Positions 8,126-16,670 of a stretch of 64,000 nt of DNA are shown one piece after another. Source of the DNA: Tepidicaulis marinus. GTDB taxonomy: Bacteria; Pseudomonadota; Alphaproteobacteria; Parvibaculales; Parvibaculaceae. The position numbers were made by a program, and so were the translations under genes. A model generated the notes under the pieces. It had not been told where the DNA came from and made no database searches. It saw only the letters and a list, made by a program, of their open reading frames with translations. Every line of letters begins with the position of its first letter. Positions within the stretch are counted from its first letter, which is position 1. The DNA lies in NCBI RefSeq assembly GCF_000739695.1, contig NZ_BBIO01000004.1:124001-188000 (forward strand), read 5' to 3'.

Positions 8126-9589
8126 TTAGCGCTTGATCTGACTTGCCAGGAACTTGCGCGTTTTTTCCGTGTAAGGCGGGCGCATCATCTCGACGATGAA
8201 CTTGGCTTTTGCCTGCGTGTAAACCGACTTGGCATGGCTGAAGGTGCGGAACCCGTCGATGCCGTGATAGGAGCCCATGCCTGCCGGGCCGACGCCGCCG
8301 AAAGGCAGGTCTTCCTGAGCCACATGCATGATCACATCGTTCAGCGTCACACCGCCCGCCGTGGTGCGGGTGAGCACTTCCTTGTGCTCGTTCTCGTCCG
8401 GGCTGAAATGATAAAGCCCGAGCGGACGGGGATGAGCGTTGATGTAATCGATCGCCTCGTCGACTTTCTTATATCCCTTCACCGGCAAGAGCGGGCCGAA
8501 GATCTCTTCCTGCATGATCTTCATATCGTCGGTCGGATTGATGACCAGCGTGGGCGGGATCTTGTTGTAAGGCTGCTGAGTAAAGTCTTCATTCGCCGGA
8601 TTGATCTCGACGATGCGCGCGCCCTTCGTCTTCGCATCATCAAGGTAAGAGGTGATGCGGTCGTAATGGCGTTGGTTGATCACCGACGTGTAATCCGGGT
8701 TGTCCTTCAGCGTCGGATACATTTTCGAGACGGCGGATGTTGCCTGGGTGATGAACTGCTCAACCTTGTTCTCCGGCACCAGCACATAGTCGGGCGCAAG
8801 GCAGATCTGGCCCGCATTCATCATCTTGCCGGCCATGACCTTGGCGGCGGCGTCATCCATCGGCGCCTTGTCGGAAATAATGACCGGCGATTTGCCGCCG
8901 AGTTCCAGCGTCACCGGCACGAGATTTTCCGCCGCCGCGCGCATGACGTGATAGGCGATGGAGGTGGCGCCGGTGAAGATCAGATGATCGAAAGGCTGGC
9001 GCGAGAACGCCTCCCCGACCGCCGGGCCGCCGGTGACGACCGCGACTTCGGTTTCGTCATAAGCCTCGCGGAACATCCGGCTCATCAGCTCCGAGGTGGC
9101 CGGCGTGAATTCCGACGGCTTGATCACGGCGCGGTTGCCCGCTGCGAAAATACCGGCAAGCGGCGCCATCGTCAGGTTGACCGGGAAGTTCCAAGGCGAA
9201 ATGACGCCGATCACGCCGAGCGGCTGATATTCCACCCGCGCTTTTGCCCCGAACAGGCCGAGCGGGAACTGCACCTTGCGCTTTTCCGGCTTCATCCATT
9301 GTTCCAGATGCGCCTTGGCGTGTTTCAGCGGCCCGATGGAGCCCATTACGTCCGTCAGCAAGGTCTGCTCATGGCTGCGATGGCCGAAATCGGCGGCAAG
9401 GGCCTCTACGATTTCCTTTTGATAATCGACCAGCAGCCCGATGGACCGGTCGAGCCAGTCTTTCCGGCGCTTGACGCTGGGGGGGCCTTCGGCCAAATGC
9501 GCCGCCTTTTGACGGTCCACGATCTGGCGGATCGAGGCGGCAATGGACGCGCTATCGCCATCCGGCAAGTTCGATTCGGCAACGCTCAT
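8126..9589 (-). CDS. NAD(P)-dependent aldehyde dehydrogenase, coniferyl-aldehyde dehydrogenase-like
   Basis: A 487-residue ALDH-superfamily enzyme oxidising an aldehyde to its acid. Visible: SPWNFPVNLTMAP and KPSE (cofactor site), FTGATSIAYHVM, the general base region ELGGKSP (about 253), and the nucleophile in NAGQICLAPDYVL (about 287). The APDY after the catalytic Cys and the C-terminal PFGGVGPAGMGSYHGIDGFRTFSH segment are typical of the class 3/coniferyl-aldehyde and long-chain aldehyde dehydrogenase branch. The substrate could be an aromatic or fatty aldehyde. It is transcribed leftward toward the shared terminator and looks monocistronic. Confidence 0.88.
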   Translation of the reverse strand: MSVAESNLPDGDSASIAASIRQIVDRQKAAHLAEGPPSVKRRKDWLDRSIGLLVDYQKEIVEALAADFGHRSHEQTLLTDVMGSIGPLKHAKAHLEQWMKPEKRKVQFPLGLFGAKARVEYQPLGVIGVISPWNFPVNLTMAPLAGIFAAGNRAVIKPSEFTPATSELMSRMFREAYDETEVAVVTGGPAVGEAFSRQPFDHLIFTGATSIAYHVMRAAAENLVPVTLELGGKSPVIISDKAPMDDAAAKVMAGKMMNAGQICLAPDYVLVPENKVEQFITQATSAVSKMYPTLKDNPDYTSVINQRHYDRITSYLDDAKTKGARIVEINPANEDFTQQPYNKIPPTLVINPTDDMKIMQEEIFGPLLPVKGYKKVDEAIDYINAHPRPLGLYHFSPDENEHKEVLTRTTAGGVTLNDVIMHVAQEDLPFGGVGPAGMGSYHGIDGFRTFSHAKSVYTQAKAKFIVEMMRPPYTEKTRKFLASQIKR

Positions 9590-9802
9590 GAATTTCCTCC
9601 GCTGCAGCTTTTCCCACCCCGCTTGCTGAGCCGATAAGTCCGGGCGCGGGTATGAAAGGTTTGTTTAAGGATTACGCAAATCCTACGCGCAAACTATAGC
9701 AATTAAAGCCTTTTTCGCCAGTTTTTCGGCTTGGCCGCCCCGGATGCGGGGAGGAACGCAGGGGCCGCGGCGGCTGGCCGGAGCTTTCTCAAACCGCCCG
9801 AC

Positions 9803-9817
9803 TTAACGGAGACGTAA
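9803..9817. promoter_or_regulatory. Near-match CtrA box upstream of the diguanylate cyclase gene
   Basis: TTAA (9803-9806), seven bases, then GTAA (9814-9817) differs by one base from the alphaproteobacterial CtrA site TTAA-N7-TTAA. It lies about 90 bases before the likely start at 9906. The rest of 9590-9905 has no gene; it holds a small stem GGATT/AATCC near 9670 and the aldehyde dehydrogenase upstream region. Confidence 0.3.
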
Positions 9818-9905
9818 CGCTCTTGGGCTAACTTTGACCATACGCGGGGTCCGGCGATCTGCAAATCCGGGCCATAAATCAAGTTTTGGTGGATGGGGTA
9901 GGACC

Positions 9906-10967
9906 GTGGAGAGGCAGAAAGACGAACGTCAGATGGTCGAGAAATTCGGCACGCAGGCCTTCGATTTTCTGCGCGGCCACAAGATCACGCCCACGCCCCG
10001 CCATTATGAAATAGCCTATGCGCATATGTCGGGCGCCAACCCGGCATTGAGCGAGGCGCTTACCCTGGCTCTGAAAGAGGGCGCGCAATGCGACGATGCA
10101 CTGCTCGAGGAAATCGGCGCGCAGTTCCTGCACAATCCTGAGTCTCTGGCCGATACGACCAACGACACCAGCGCCCAGCTTCAAAACGAGATGGAGCGCG
10201 TCTCCAAATTGATCGAGACGGCGACCAACGACACGAGCCGCTTCGGCGACAGCATGCAAGGCGTCAGCCGGAACCTTTCGGCCAATACCAAGCCGGAAGA
10301 TCTGGCCATCGTGATCGAGACGATCGTTTCCGCTTCCCGCCAGATGGAATCGCGCTCGCGCGAGCTGGAAGGCGAGTTGCAGGCATCCCAGGAAGAGATC
10401 AGCGAATTGCGCAAACGCCTTGAAAGCGCGCGCAACGAAGCCTTCACCGATCCGCTGACCGGCATCGCAAACCGCAAGGCATTCGACGAAGAGCTGCACA
10501 AAGCCTCGCGCGAGGCCATGGAAACCGGCACCAGCTTCTGCCTGCTGCTCGGCGATATCGATCATTTCAAACGCTTCAACGACACCTATGGCCACCAGAC
10601 CGGCGACCAGGTGCTCAAGCTCGTTGCCGGCTGCATGATGGCCAATGTGAAAGGCCGCGATACGGCGGCCCGTTATGGCGGCGAGGAATTTGCCGTCATT
10701 CTGCCCAAGACCGCGCTGCGCGATGCGCAGACCCTGGCCAATTCCATCCGCGAGATGGTGCAGTCGCGCGAGCTCGTCAAACGCTCGACCGGCGAACAGC
10801 TTGGCCGCATCACCATGTCGATCGGGGCGGCGGAATTCCGTTTCGGTGAACCGTTGAACGAACTCGTCGAGCGCGCCGACACATGCCTTTATGCCGCCAA
10901 AGATAGCGGGCGCAATTGCGTCATCGCCGAAACCTCCCTGCCCGCGCAGAAAGCCGCCGCAAGCTAA
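9906..10967 (+). CDS. GGDEF-domain diguanylate cyclase
   Basis: A soluble cyclase of about 353 residues expected to make cyclic di-GMP from two GTP. The N-terminal part (FGTQAFDFLRGHKITPTPRHYEIAYAHM) is an alphaproteobacterial helical domain of unknown ligand, followed by a coiled coil (ELEGELQASQEEISELRKRL) that would dimerise the enzyme. The catalytic domain begins at DPLTGIANRKAF, has DIDHFKRFND, and carries an intact active motif GGEEF. The inhibitory I-site reads KGRD rather than RxxD, so product inhibition is probably weak. GTG at 9906 follows GGGGTAGGA; an upstream ATG at 9834 and an internal ATG at 9933 are alternatives. Confidence 0.88.
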   Translation: MERQKDERQMVEKFGTQAFDFLRGHKITPTPRHYEIAYAHMSGANPALSEALTLALKEGAQCDDALLEEIGAQFLHNPESLADTTNDTSAQLQNEMERVSKLIETATNDTSRFGDSMQGVSRNLSANTKPEDLAIVIETIVSASRQMESRSRELEGELQASQEEISELRKRLESARNEAFTDPLTGIANRKAFDEELHKASREAMETGTSFCLLLGDIDHFKRFNDTYGHQTGDQVLKLVAGCMMANVKGRDTAARYGGEEFAVILPKTALRDAQTLANSIREMVQSRELVKRSTGEQLGRITMSIGAAEFRFGEPLNELVERADTCLYAAKDSGRNCVIAETSLPAQKAAAS

Positions 10968-11140
10968 GTTCCCGGCGCGCCTAAACAAGCGGCAATTGAC
11001 GCTGCGTTTCCCGCGCTTTCTCACGCTCCGGTTTTGCGGGGCTTTACGCCCCCTTTCCCATGGATATGCTGACCGGCAACAAAGCCGGCCCGGCACTTTT
11101 GCGCGCGGCCTGGCGCTCATGGGAAAACGCGGAAGGTCTT

Positions 11141-11929
11141 ATGGAAACGGTACTTTATGAAGTCGCAGGCGGCGTGGCGAAACTCACGCTGAACCGCCCC
11201 GATGTGCTCAATAGTCTCAACACATAGCTGATCAGCGATATCCGCGCGGCCATTGCCGCCGCAAATGAGGACAAGGATGCCGGCGCCATTTTGATGACCG
11301 GCGCCGGGCGCGGCTTTTGCGCCGGTGCGGATCTGGCCAGCGGCGGCCCGCGCAAGGAAGGCGCGAGCACGGGCGAGAATGTCGCTTACGGCATGGAGAT
11401 CGCCTTCAACCCGATGGTGCGGGAAATCGCCGGCTCTGCGAAACCCGTCATTGCCGCCGTGAACGGTGTCGCGGCAGGCGGCGGCGTCGGCCTGGCGCTG
11501 TCCGCCGATATCGTGATCGCGGGCAAGTCCGCCTCCTTCGTGCAGGTTTTCGGGCCGCAGCTGGCGCTCATTCCGGATATGGGCTGCACCTGGTATCTGC
11601 CCAATCTCGTCGGCCGGGCGCGGGCCCGCGGGCTGGCGCTGCTTGGCGAAAAATTGCCGGCCGAACGCGCCGCCGAATGGGGCCTCATCTGGCAATGCGT
11701 GGAAGACGACGCGCTGATGGAAGAAGCGATGAAAATCGCCGCCAAACTGGCCGGCGGGCCTTCCAATGCCTTCGGGGAAATCAAGCGCGCGCTCGACAAT
11801 GCGCTGACGAGCGATCTGAGCACGCAGCTCGATTACGAGCGCGACACGCAAGGCATGCTGGGCGACCACCCGAACTTTGCCGAAGGCGTCACATCCTTTT
11901 TGCAAAAGCGCAAACCGAATTTCCAGTGA
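11141..11929 (+). pseudogene. Enoyl-CoA hydratase/isomerase (PaaG-like) interrupted by an in-frame TAG
   Basis: Starting from ATG 11141 (GGAAGG eight bases upstream) the frame encodes METVLYEVAGGVAKLTLNRP and would continue to 11929 as a 262-residue crotonase, but codon 29 is TAG (11225-11227). The context LNSLNT-stop-LISDIR matches the family where a polar residue, often Gln, is expected, so a single C-to-T change from CAG explains it. Downstream the frame is intact: GRGFCAGADLASGG, the oxyanion-hole AVNGVAAGGGVGLAL, and the PaaG-like IPDMGCTWYLP. Restart at ATG 11291 or 11294 would lack the first CoA-binding strands and has no ribosome site. The neighbour at 11984 is an intact paralogue. 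Recent inactivation, readthrough or sequence error are all possible. Confidence 0.8.
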
Positions 11930-11983
11930 TAGGCTGCTCGACAACCCCATTCTTATAATCGCCACCAAAACAGGGAGAGAGAG

Positions 11984-12775
11984 ATGGATTTCAACAGGGT
12001 AAGGCTCGATATCGAGGGCACGACGGGCATTCTCGTGCTCAACCATCCGGAAGTCATGAACGCGGTTTCCGATGAAATGCTCGAAGGGCTGATGGATGCC
12101 ATGGACGCGGTGGAAGACCCGGCCAATGGCCTGCGCTGCCTGATCATGACGGGCGAAGGGCGCGGCTTTTGCTCCGGCGCCAACCTGCAAGGGCGCGGCG
12201 ATAATAAAGGCGGCGCGCCGGATGCAGGCTCGCGCCTTGAAACCGCTTACCACCCCTTCCTGCGCCGCTTGCGCAATCTGGAAATGCCGTTCCTGACGGC
12301 GGTGAACGGGCCGGCTGCCGGTGTCGGCATGAGCTTCGCGCTGATGGGCGATCTCGTGCTCTGCGCCAAGTCCGCTTATTTCCTGCAGGCTTTCCGCCGC
12401 ATCGGGCTGGTGCCGGATGGCGGCTCGACCTGGCTTCTGCCGCGCCTTGTCGGCAATGCCCGCGCGAAAGAGCTTTCGCTGCTGGCCGAAAAACTGCCCG
12501 CCGACAAAGCCCTCGACTGGGGCCTCGTCAACCGGGTCTATGAAGATGGCGACCTTCTCGGCGAAGCGAAGAAGCTGGCCGGCGAGCTTGCCGCCGGACC
12601 TACCGTCTCGCTTTCCATGATCCGCGAGCTTTACTGGGAGAGCACGGATAATACGTATGAAGAGCAGCTCAATCTCGAGCGCCAGAAACAGCGTATTGCC
12701 GGGCGCACGGACGATTTCAAGGAAGGCGTGAAGGCCTTTCTGGAAAAACGCCCGGCAAAATTCCAGGGCAAATAA
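11984..12775 (+). CDS. Enoyl-CoA hydratase/isomerase family protein (PaaG-like)
   Basis: A 263-residue crotonase-fold enzyme acting on CoA thioesters. Visible are GRGFCSGANLQGRG (CoA and oxyanion region), TAVNGPAAGVGMSFAL (oxyanion hole), and IGLVPDGGSTWLLPRLVG, where the Asp in VPDGG replaces the second catalytic Glu of classical hydratases. That replacement is characteristic of PaaG-type 1,2-epoxyphenylacetyl-CoA isomerases and related isomerases, so isomerase activity is as likely as hydration. GGGAGAGAGAG precedes the start. It forms a tandem pair with the disrupted paralogue 54 bases upstream. No other paa genes are nearby, so a phenylacetate role is not supported by context. Confidence 0.85.
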   Translation: MDFNRVRLDIEGTTGILVLNHPEVMNAVSDEMLEGLMDAMDAVEDPANGLRCLIMTGEGRGFCSGANLQGRGDNKGGAPDAGSRLETAYHPFLRRLRNLEMPFLTAVNGPAAGVGMSFALMGDLVLCAKSAYFLQAFRRIGLVPDGGSTWLLPRLVGNARAKELSLLAEKLPADKALDWGLVNRVYEDGDLLGEAKKLAGELAAGPTVSLSMIRELYWESTDNTYEEQLNLERQKQRIAGRTDDFKEGVKAFLEKRPAKFQGK

Positions 12776-12803
12776 AAAGAGGCGGGCTTGGGCCCGCCTT
12801 TTC
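12776..12803. terminator. Bidirectional terminator after the hydratase gene
   Basis: An A-rich lead, then GGCGGGC (12781-12787) pairing with GCCCGCC (12792-12798) around ttgg and followed by TTTT. It ends the rightward hydratase gene and could also end the leftward suf/tfoX operon. Confidence 0.82.
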
Positions 12804-12833
12804 TTTACCTCACATCATTGCCTCACGCGCGCG

Positions 12834-13208
12834 CTATTTCTTGGCGGCTGCTTTGCGCTTCTTCTTGGGCTTTGCCTTCTTGCCGCGCACCGCCGCCTCG
12901 ATTGCATTTCGGGCCCAATGCGTCAGCTCTTCAGGCTCGTCATAAAGGCGCTCGGGCACTTCCCAATAGGACATGGTGATGGTTTTGCCCGATGGCGGGG
13001 CATAAACGAAGGCTTCCGTTCCTTCCGCCTCGAAATCCGGCCGGTTGATCTCATCCGCCTTGAAATAGAGAACTTCACCGGCGATCAGCCCGAACATGAG
13101 ATCGCCGTAATAAACGCCCGCTCCGCCGAACATATTGCGGATGCGCACTTGTCCGAGCGGGGCAAGCTGTTCCAGCACGAAGGCTTTATACTCCGTGCTG
13201 ACGGCCAT
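12834..13208 (-). CDS. TfoX/Sxy N-terminal domain protein
   Basis: A 124-residue protein matching the TfoX N-terminal domain: MFGGAGVYYGDLMFGLIAGEVLYFKAD and FVYAPPSGKTITMSYWEVPE are characteristic. The DNA-uptake regulator TfoX/Sxy has an additional C-terminal domain that is missing here, and the tail is instead Lys/Ala-rich. Function in alphaproteobacteria is not established. ATG at 13208 begins one base after the sufA stop, so translation is probably coupled to sufA and the gene is the last cistron of the suf operon. Confidence 0.78.
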   Translation of the reverse strand: MAVSTEYKAFVLEQLAPLGQVRIRNMFGGAGVYYGDLMFGLIAGEVLYFKADEINRPDFEAEGTEAFVYAPPSGKTITMSYWEVPERLYDEPEELTHWARNAIEAAVRGKKAKPKKKRKAAAKK

Positions 13209-13209
13209 G

Positions 13210-13584
13210 TTATTGAAGCGCGTCTTCGGGCACGGGCTGAATGGTGACGCTTTCACCGCAGCCGCAGGCATCGATGGCGTTCGGGTTGTTGAACTGGAAC
13301 GTACTCGAAAGCTTGCCCACTTCGTAATCCATTTCCGTGCCGAGCAGGAAGAGAATGGCTTTAGGATCGATCAGCACACGCACGCCTTTATCTTCGACCA
13401 CTTCGTCCATCGGGCCGATTTCCTCGGCATATTCCATCGTATAGGCCATACCGGCGCAGCCGCCTTTTTCCACGCCGATGCGCACCCCGACAATCTTCTT
13501 GTCGGAATTTTCAATGATCTCCTTGACGCGGGCAGCTGCCGCATCGGTCAAAGTAATCGCTTTCGGGCGCTCTCGCTTGGCCAT
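13210..13584 (-). CDS. sufA: A-type Fe-S carrier protein SufA/HesB family
   Basis: A 124-residue A-type carrier that would receive clusters from SufBCD and deliver them to apoproteins. The three cluster ligands are visible: the Cys in GGCAGMAY and the CGC pair in ACGCGES near the C-terminus, with usual family spacing. The context at the end of a suf operon favours SufA over IscA or ErpA. The first ten residues are basic. The gene is followed after one base by the TfoX-like gene and preceded by a gap of 85 bases that holds an extended -10-like sequence. Confidence 0.88.
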   Translation of the reverse strand: MAKRERPKAITLTDAAAARVKEIIENSDKKIVGVRIGVEKGGCAGMAYTMEYAEEIGPMDEVVEDKGVRVLIDPKAILFLLGTEMDYEVGKLSSTFQFNNPNAIDACGCGESVTIQPVPEDALQ

Positions 13585-13648
13585 GGATTTCTCCGTTATG
13601 CGAGGACTACATACTTAAATTGGTGGGTTTGCCCCGGAATGACAAGGC

Positions 13649-13660
13649 CCCATTATAACA
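13649..13660 (-). promoter_or_regulatory. Candidate extended -10 promoter for sufA-tfoX
   Basis: On the minus strand TGT immediately precedes a perfect TATAAT (plus-strand ATTATA at 13652-13657), an extended -10 pattern. No good -35 lies at the right distance. It is in the only sizeable gap within the suf operon, between sufT and sufA, and could give the distal genes separate expression. Confidence 0.35.
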
Positions 13661-13669
13661 AGGCAAACC

Positions 13670-14077
13670 TCAATACATGTTAAGGGCGACGCGTGCCTCA
13701 TCCGACATGCGGCTCGGGTCCCAAGGCGGATCGAAGACGAGGTTGACCTGCACATCGCCCACCCCGTCGACGGAGCGCACGGCATCTTCCACCCAGCCCG
13801 GCATTTCACCGGCCACGGGACAGCCCGGCGCGGTCAGCGTCATATCCACCAGCACATCCCGGTCATCGGAAATGTCGATCTTGTAGATGAGCCCCAGCTC
13901 GTAAATATCCACCGGAATTTCAGGGTCATAAACGGTCTTGAGCGCGCCGATAAGATCGTCCGTCAGCCGCTCGATTTCCTCGGGCGGCAAGGCGGAGCCG
14001 GGCGCGGCGGGCGCATTTTCCACCGGCTCGGGCGCGGTTTCGGTTTTGCTTTCAAGGTCCATTTCGTCAGCCATCAT
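13670..14077 (-). CDS. sufT: SUF system protein SufT (DUF59/MIP18 family)
   Basis: A 135-residue protein with an acidic, Pro/Ala-rich N-terminal extension (to about residue 35) followed by a DUF59 domain: DDLIGALKTVYDPEIPVDIYELGLIY, DMTLTAPGCPVAGEMP (with the conserved Cys) and VNLVFDPPWDPSRMSDEAR. SufT-type proteins assist Fe-S cluster maturation of some apoproteins. It starts 8 bases after the sufS stop, consistent with an operon. The first two codons are both ATG, so the exact start may differ by one residue. Confidence 0.88.
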   Translation of the reverse strand: MMADEMDLESKTETAPEPVENAPAAPGSALPPEEIERLTDDLIGALKTVYDPEIPVDIYELGLIYKIDISDDRDVLVDMTLTAPGCPVAGEMPGWVEDAVRSVDGVGDVQVNLVFDPPWDPSRMSDEARVALNMY

Positions 14078-14085
14078 CTTACCCG

Positions 14086-15339
14086 TTACCCGAAGAACCC
14101 GGCCGCATGATGGAGCGCATCCACCAGCCGGTCGATATCTTCTTTCGTATTATACATCGCAATCGAGGCGCGCGAGGTCGCCGGCACGTCAAATCTGTCC
14201 ATCAGCGGCTGGGCGCAGTGATGACCCGCCCGCACGGCAACGCCGGAGCGGTCGATGATCATGCTGATGTCATGGGGATGCGTGCCCTCGATCACGAAGG
14301 AAAGAATGCTTCCCTTATTCGCGGACGTACCGATCAGCCGGAGCTTCTCCACTTCCTGTATCCGTTCCGTCGCATAAGCCAGAAGCGCGCTTTCATGAGC
14401 CAGAATATTTTCCCGGCCGAGCCCGTCCACATAATCGAGCGCCGCGCCGAGGCCGATGGCCTGCACGATAGGCGGCGTGCCCGCCTCGAAACGGTGCGGC
14501 GGGTCGGCATAGGTGACCCGGTCCATGGAGACCTCACGGATCATTTCACCGCCGCCCCGGTAGGGGCGCATCTTCTCCAGATGCTCGCGCTTGGCATAAA
14601 GCGCGCCGATGCCGCTCGGCCCGTAAATCTTGTGACCCGTCAGCGCAAAGAAATCGCAATCGAGGTCTTGCACATCGATGGGCAGATGCACCGCCGACTG
14701 CGAGCCGTCCACCATTACCGGAATGCCGCGCTCATGCGCCATTTTCACGATGCGCTTCATCGGTGTGATGGTGCCGAGCGCATTCGACATATGGGTGAGC
14801 GCCAGTAGTTTCACTTTCGGCCCGAGCAGCTTATCGAGCGCGTCGAGATCGAGATCGCCTTCATCCGTCACCGGCGCCCATTTCAAGACGGCGCCATGAC
14901 GCTCGCGCATATAGTGCCAGGGCACGATGTTGGAATGGTGCTCCATGATGGAGAGAACGATTTCATCGCCCTCCCCGATCAAAGGCTCGAGATAAGAAGA
15001 AGCGACAAGGTTGATCGCATCGGTCGAGCCGGAAGTGAAGATGATCTCTTCCTGCTCCTTGGCGTTCAGGTAGCGGCGTACGCTTTCCCGCGCCGCCTCG
15101 AAGCGCTCGGTCGCAAGATTGGAAAGGAAATGCAGGCCCCGGTGGACATTTGCGTATTCCGCTTCATAGGCATGGCGCACCGCATCGATCACGGCGCGCG
15201 GCTTTTGCGCGGAGGCCGCATTGTCGAGATAAGTCAGCGGCTTGCCATAAACTTCCCGCGAGAGAATGGGAAAGTCGGCGCGCACGCGGTCCACGTTAAA
15301 CGCGGACACCACATCCTTCACCAGGGGCATTTCGCTCAT
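14086..15339 (-). CDS. sufS: Cysteine desulfurase SufS (group II)
   Basis: PLP-dependent desulfurase supplying persulfide sulfur for cluster assembly. The 417-residue protein has the PLP lysine in ALTGHKIYGPSGIGALY and the active cysteine in RAGHHCAQPLMDRF, in the short group II loop, plus TYLDNAASAQKP near the N-terminus and IIFTSGSTDAINLVA. Its ATG overlaps the sufD stop by four bases. No SufE or SufU gene was found in the operon, so the sulfur-acceptor partner must be elsewhere or replaced. Confidence 0.94.
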   Translation of the reverse strand: MSEMPLVKDVVSAFNVDRVRADFPILSREVYGKPLTYLDNAASAQKPRAVIDAVRHAYEAEYANVHRGLHFLSNLATERFEAARESVRRYLNAKEQEEIIFTSGSTDAINLVASSYLEPLIGEGDEIVLSIMEHHSNIVPWHYMRERHGAVLKWAPVTDEGDLDLDALDKLLGPKVKLLALTHMSNALGTITPMKRIVKMAHERGIPVMVDGSQSAVHLPIDVQDLDCDFFALTGHKIYGPSGIGALYAKREHLEKMRPYRGGGEMIREVSMDRVTYADPPHRFEAGTPPIVQAIGLGAALDYVDGLGRENILAHESALLAYATERIQEVEKLRLIGTSANKGSILSFVIEGTHPHDISMIIDRSGVAVRAGHHCAQPLMDRFDVPATSRASIAMYNTKEDIDRLVDALHHAAGFFG

Positions 15340-16664
15340 CTTGTTTCACTCCCTGCCAATGCGCTGGCGCGGAACCAGACATCGATCTGGCTTCCAATAT
15401 CCTGCTTGACGCCGTCCAGCGGGATCGTTTCAAGCACCTCATCCAAAAAGGCGCGGATGAGAAGACTGCGGGCCGTGGCTTCGTCGATGCCGCGCGAGCG
15501 CAAATAAAAGAGCGCCGTCCCGTCGAGCTCGCCGATCGTCGAGCCGTGGGCGCATTGCACGTCATCGGCATAAATCTCAAGCTCGGGCTTGGCATTCATG
15601 CCCGCATCGCGCGACAGAAGCAGTGCGTTGGAAAGCTGGCGGCCATCCGTCTTCTGCGCGTCCTTGGCAACCAGGACGCGGCCTTGGAAAACACCCGTCG
15701 CTTCCTCGTCCAGCACGGACTTCACATGAGCATTCGAGCTGCAACCGGGCACTGCATGATCCACATAGGTGCTGATATCGCCGAGCTGTTTGCCGCGCAG
15801 CGCAAGCGCCCCGTGCATATCCGCATGGGCGCCCTCGCCTTTGAAAACAGCATCCGTTTCATGGCGCGACAGCCGCGCGCCGAGCGCCAGCACGAAACCG
15901 TAATATTTGGCGTTTGCCGCAAGGCGCAGATTGTTCGCTGCCACATGCAGCGCATCCTTTGCTTCATCCTGCAGCTTGATATGGGTCAGCGCCGCGCCTT
16001 CCCCCAAATGGGTTTCGGTGACGTGATTGGCAAGATAGCCTGCGCCGCCCTGGCCCAGATGGGTTTCCAAGAGGCAAAGTTTGGCGTCTTCTTCAAGCGC
16101 GATGACATGGCGCATATGCGCCGCCGAGGCCCCGGCAGAAGTCGTCACATGCACCATATGAAGCGGCTTGCCGGCATCTTTTCCCGCCTCGACGCGGATC
16201 ACGAGCCCATCCTGCATCAGCGCGCTGTTGAGCGCATTGACGGGATGAAGATTGTCGTCCGTCGTCAAAAAATCTTCAAAGCCGGTTTCCTTCACCGCTT
16301 CGCTGAGCGGTTTGATGCTGACGCCATCGGGCAGATCCGCCGAGGAAAGATCGGGGCGGAAGAAGCCGTTGACGCAGACCAGCATATGCCGCTCGACATC
16401 GCCGAAGGCGGCCGCCCCCGGCCCGACCGTTTCAACGTCATAGGCAAGCGGGCCGTCATAACGCTGTGCCGGCACATAACCTTCTTTGGCAAGCGCGCGG
16501 CGCAGGTCCGTATAGCGCCAGGCTTCAACGCGCCGGTGCGGAAAACCCGCCGCAGCGAAAATGTCCCGCGCCATACGGCGGCGAGCCAAAAGCCAGGCCG
16601 GGTCGCCCTGCGGCGCGAGCGCGCTGAAAGCTTCCAGATATTGTTCTTCGATACTGGCCGTCAT
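15336..16664 (-). CDS. sufD: Fe-S cluster assembly protein SufD
   Basis: Scaffold subunit of the SufBC2D complex, 442 residues. The N-terminal half is variable and helical (FPHRRVEAWRYTDLRRAL is the typical SufD entry motif), and the C-terminal half is the beta-helix core with RVLVAKDAQKTDGRQLSNALLLS and YADDVQCAHGSTIGELD; the His in CAHGSTIG is the residue implicated in cluster formation in the family. It follows sufC by six bases and overlaps sufS by four, so the order sufB-C-D-S is translationally tight. Confidence 0.93.
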   Translation of the reverse strand: MTASIEEQYLEAFSALAPQGDPAWLLARRRMARDIFAAAGFPHRRVEAWRYTDLRRALAKEGYVPAQRYDGPLAYDVETVGPGAAAFGDVERHMLVCVNGFFRPDLSSADLPDGVSIKPLSEAVKETGFEDFLTTDDNLHPVNALNSALMQDGLVIRVEAGKDAGKPLHMVHVTTSAGASAAHMRHVIALEEDAKLCLLETHLGQGGAGYLANHVTETHLGEGAALTHIKLQDEAKDALHVAANNLRLAANAKYYGFVLALGARLSRHETDAVFKGEGAHADMHGALALRGKQLGDISTYVDHAVPGCSSNAHVKSVLDEEATGVFQGRVLVAKDAQKTDGRQLSNALLLSRDAGMNAKPELEIYADDVQCAHGSTIGELDGTALFYLRSRGIDEATARSLLIRAFLDEVLETIPLDGVKQDIGSQIDVWFRASALAGSETR

Positions 16665-16670
16665 TTACTC

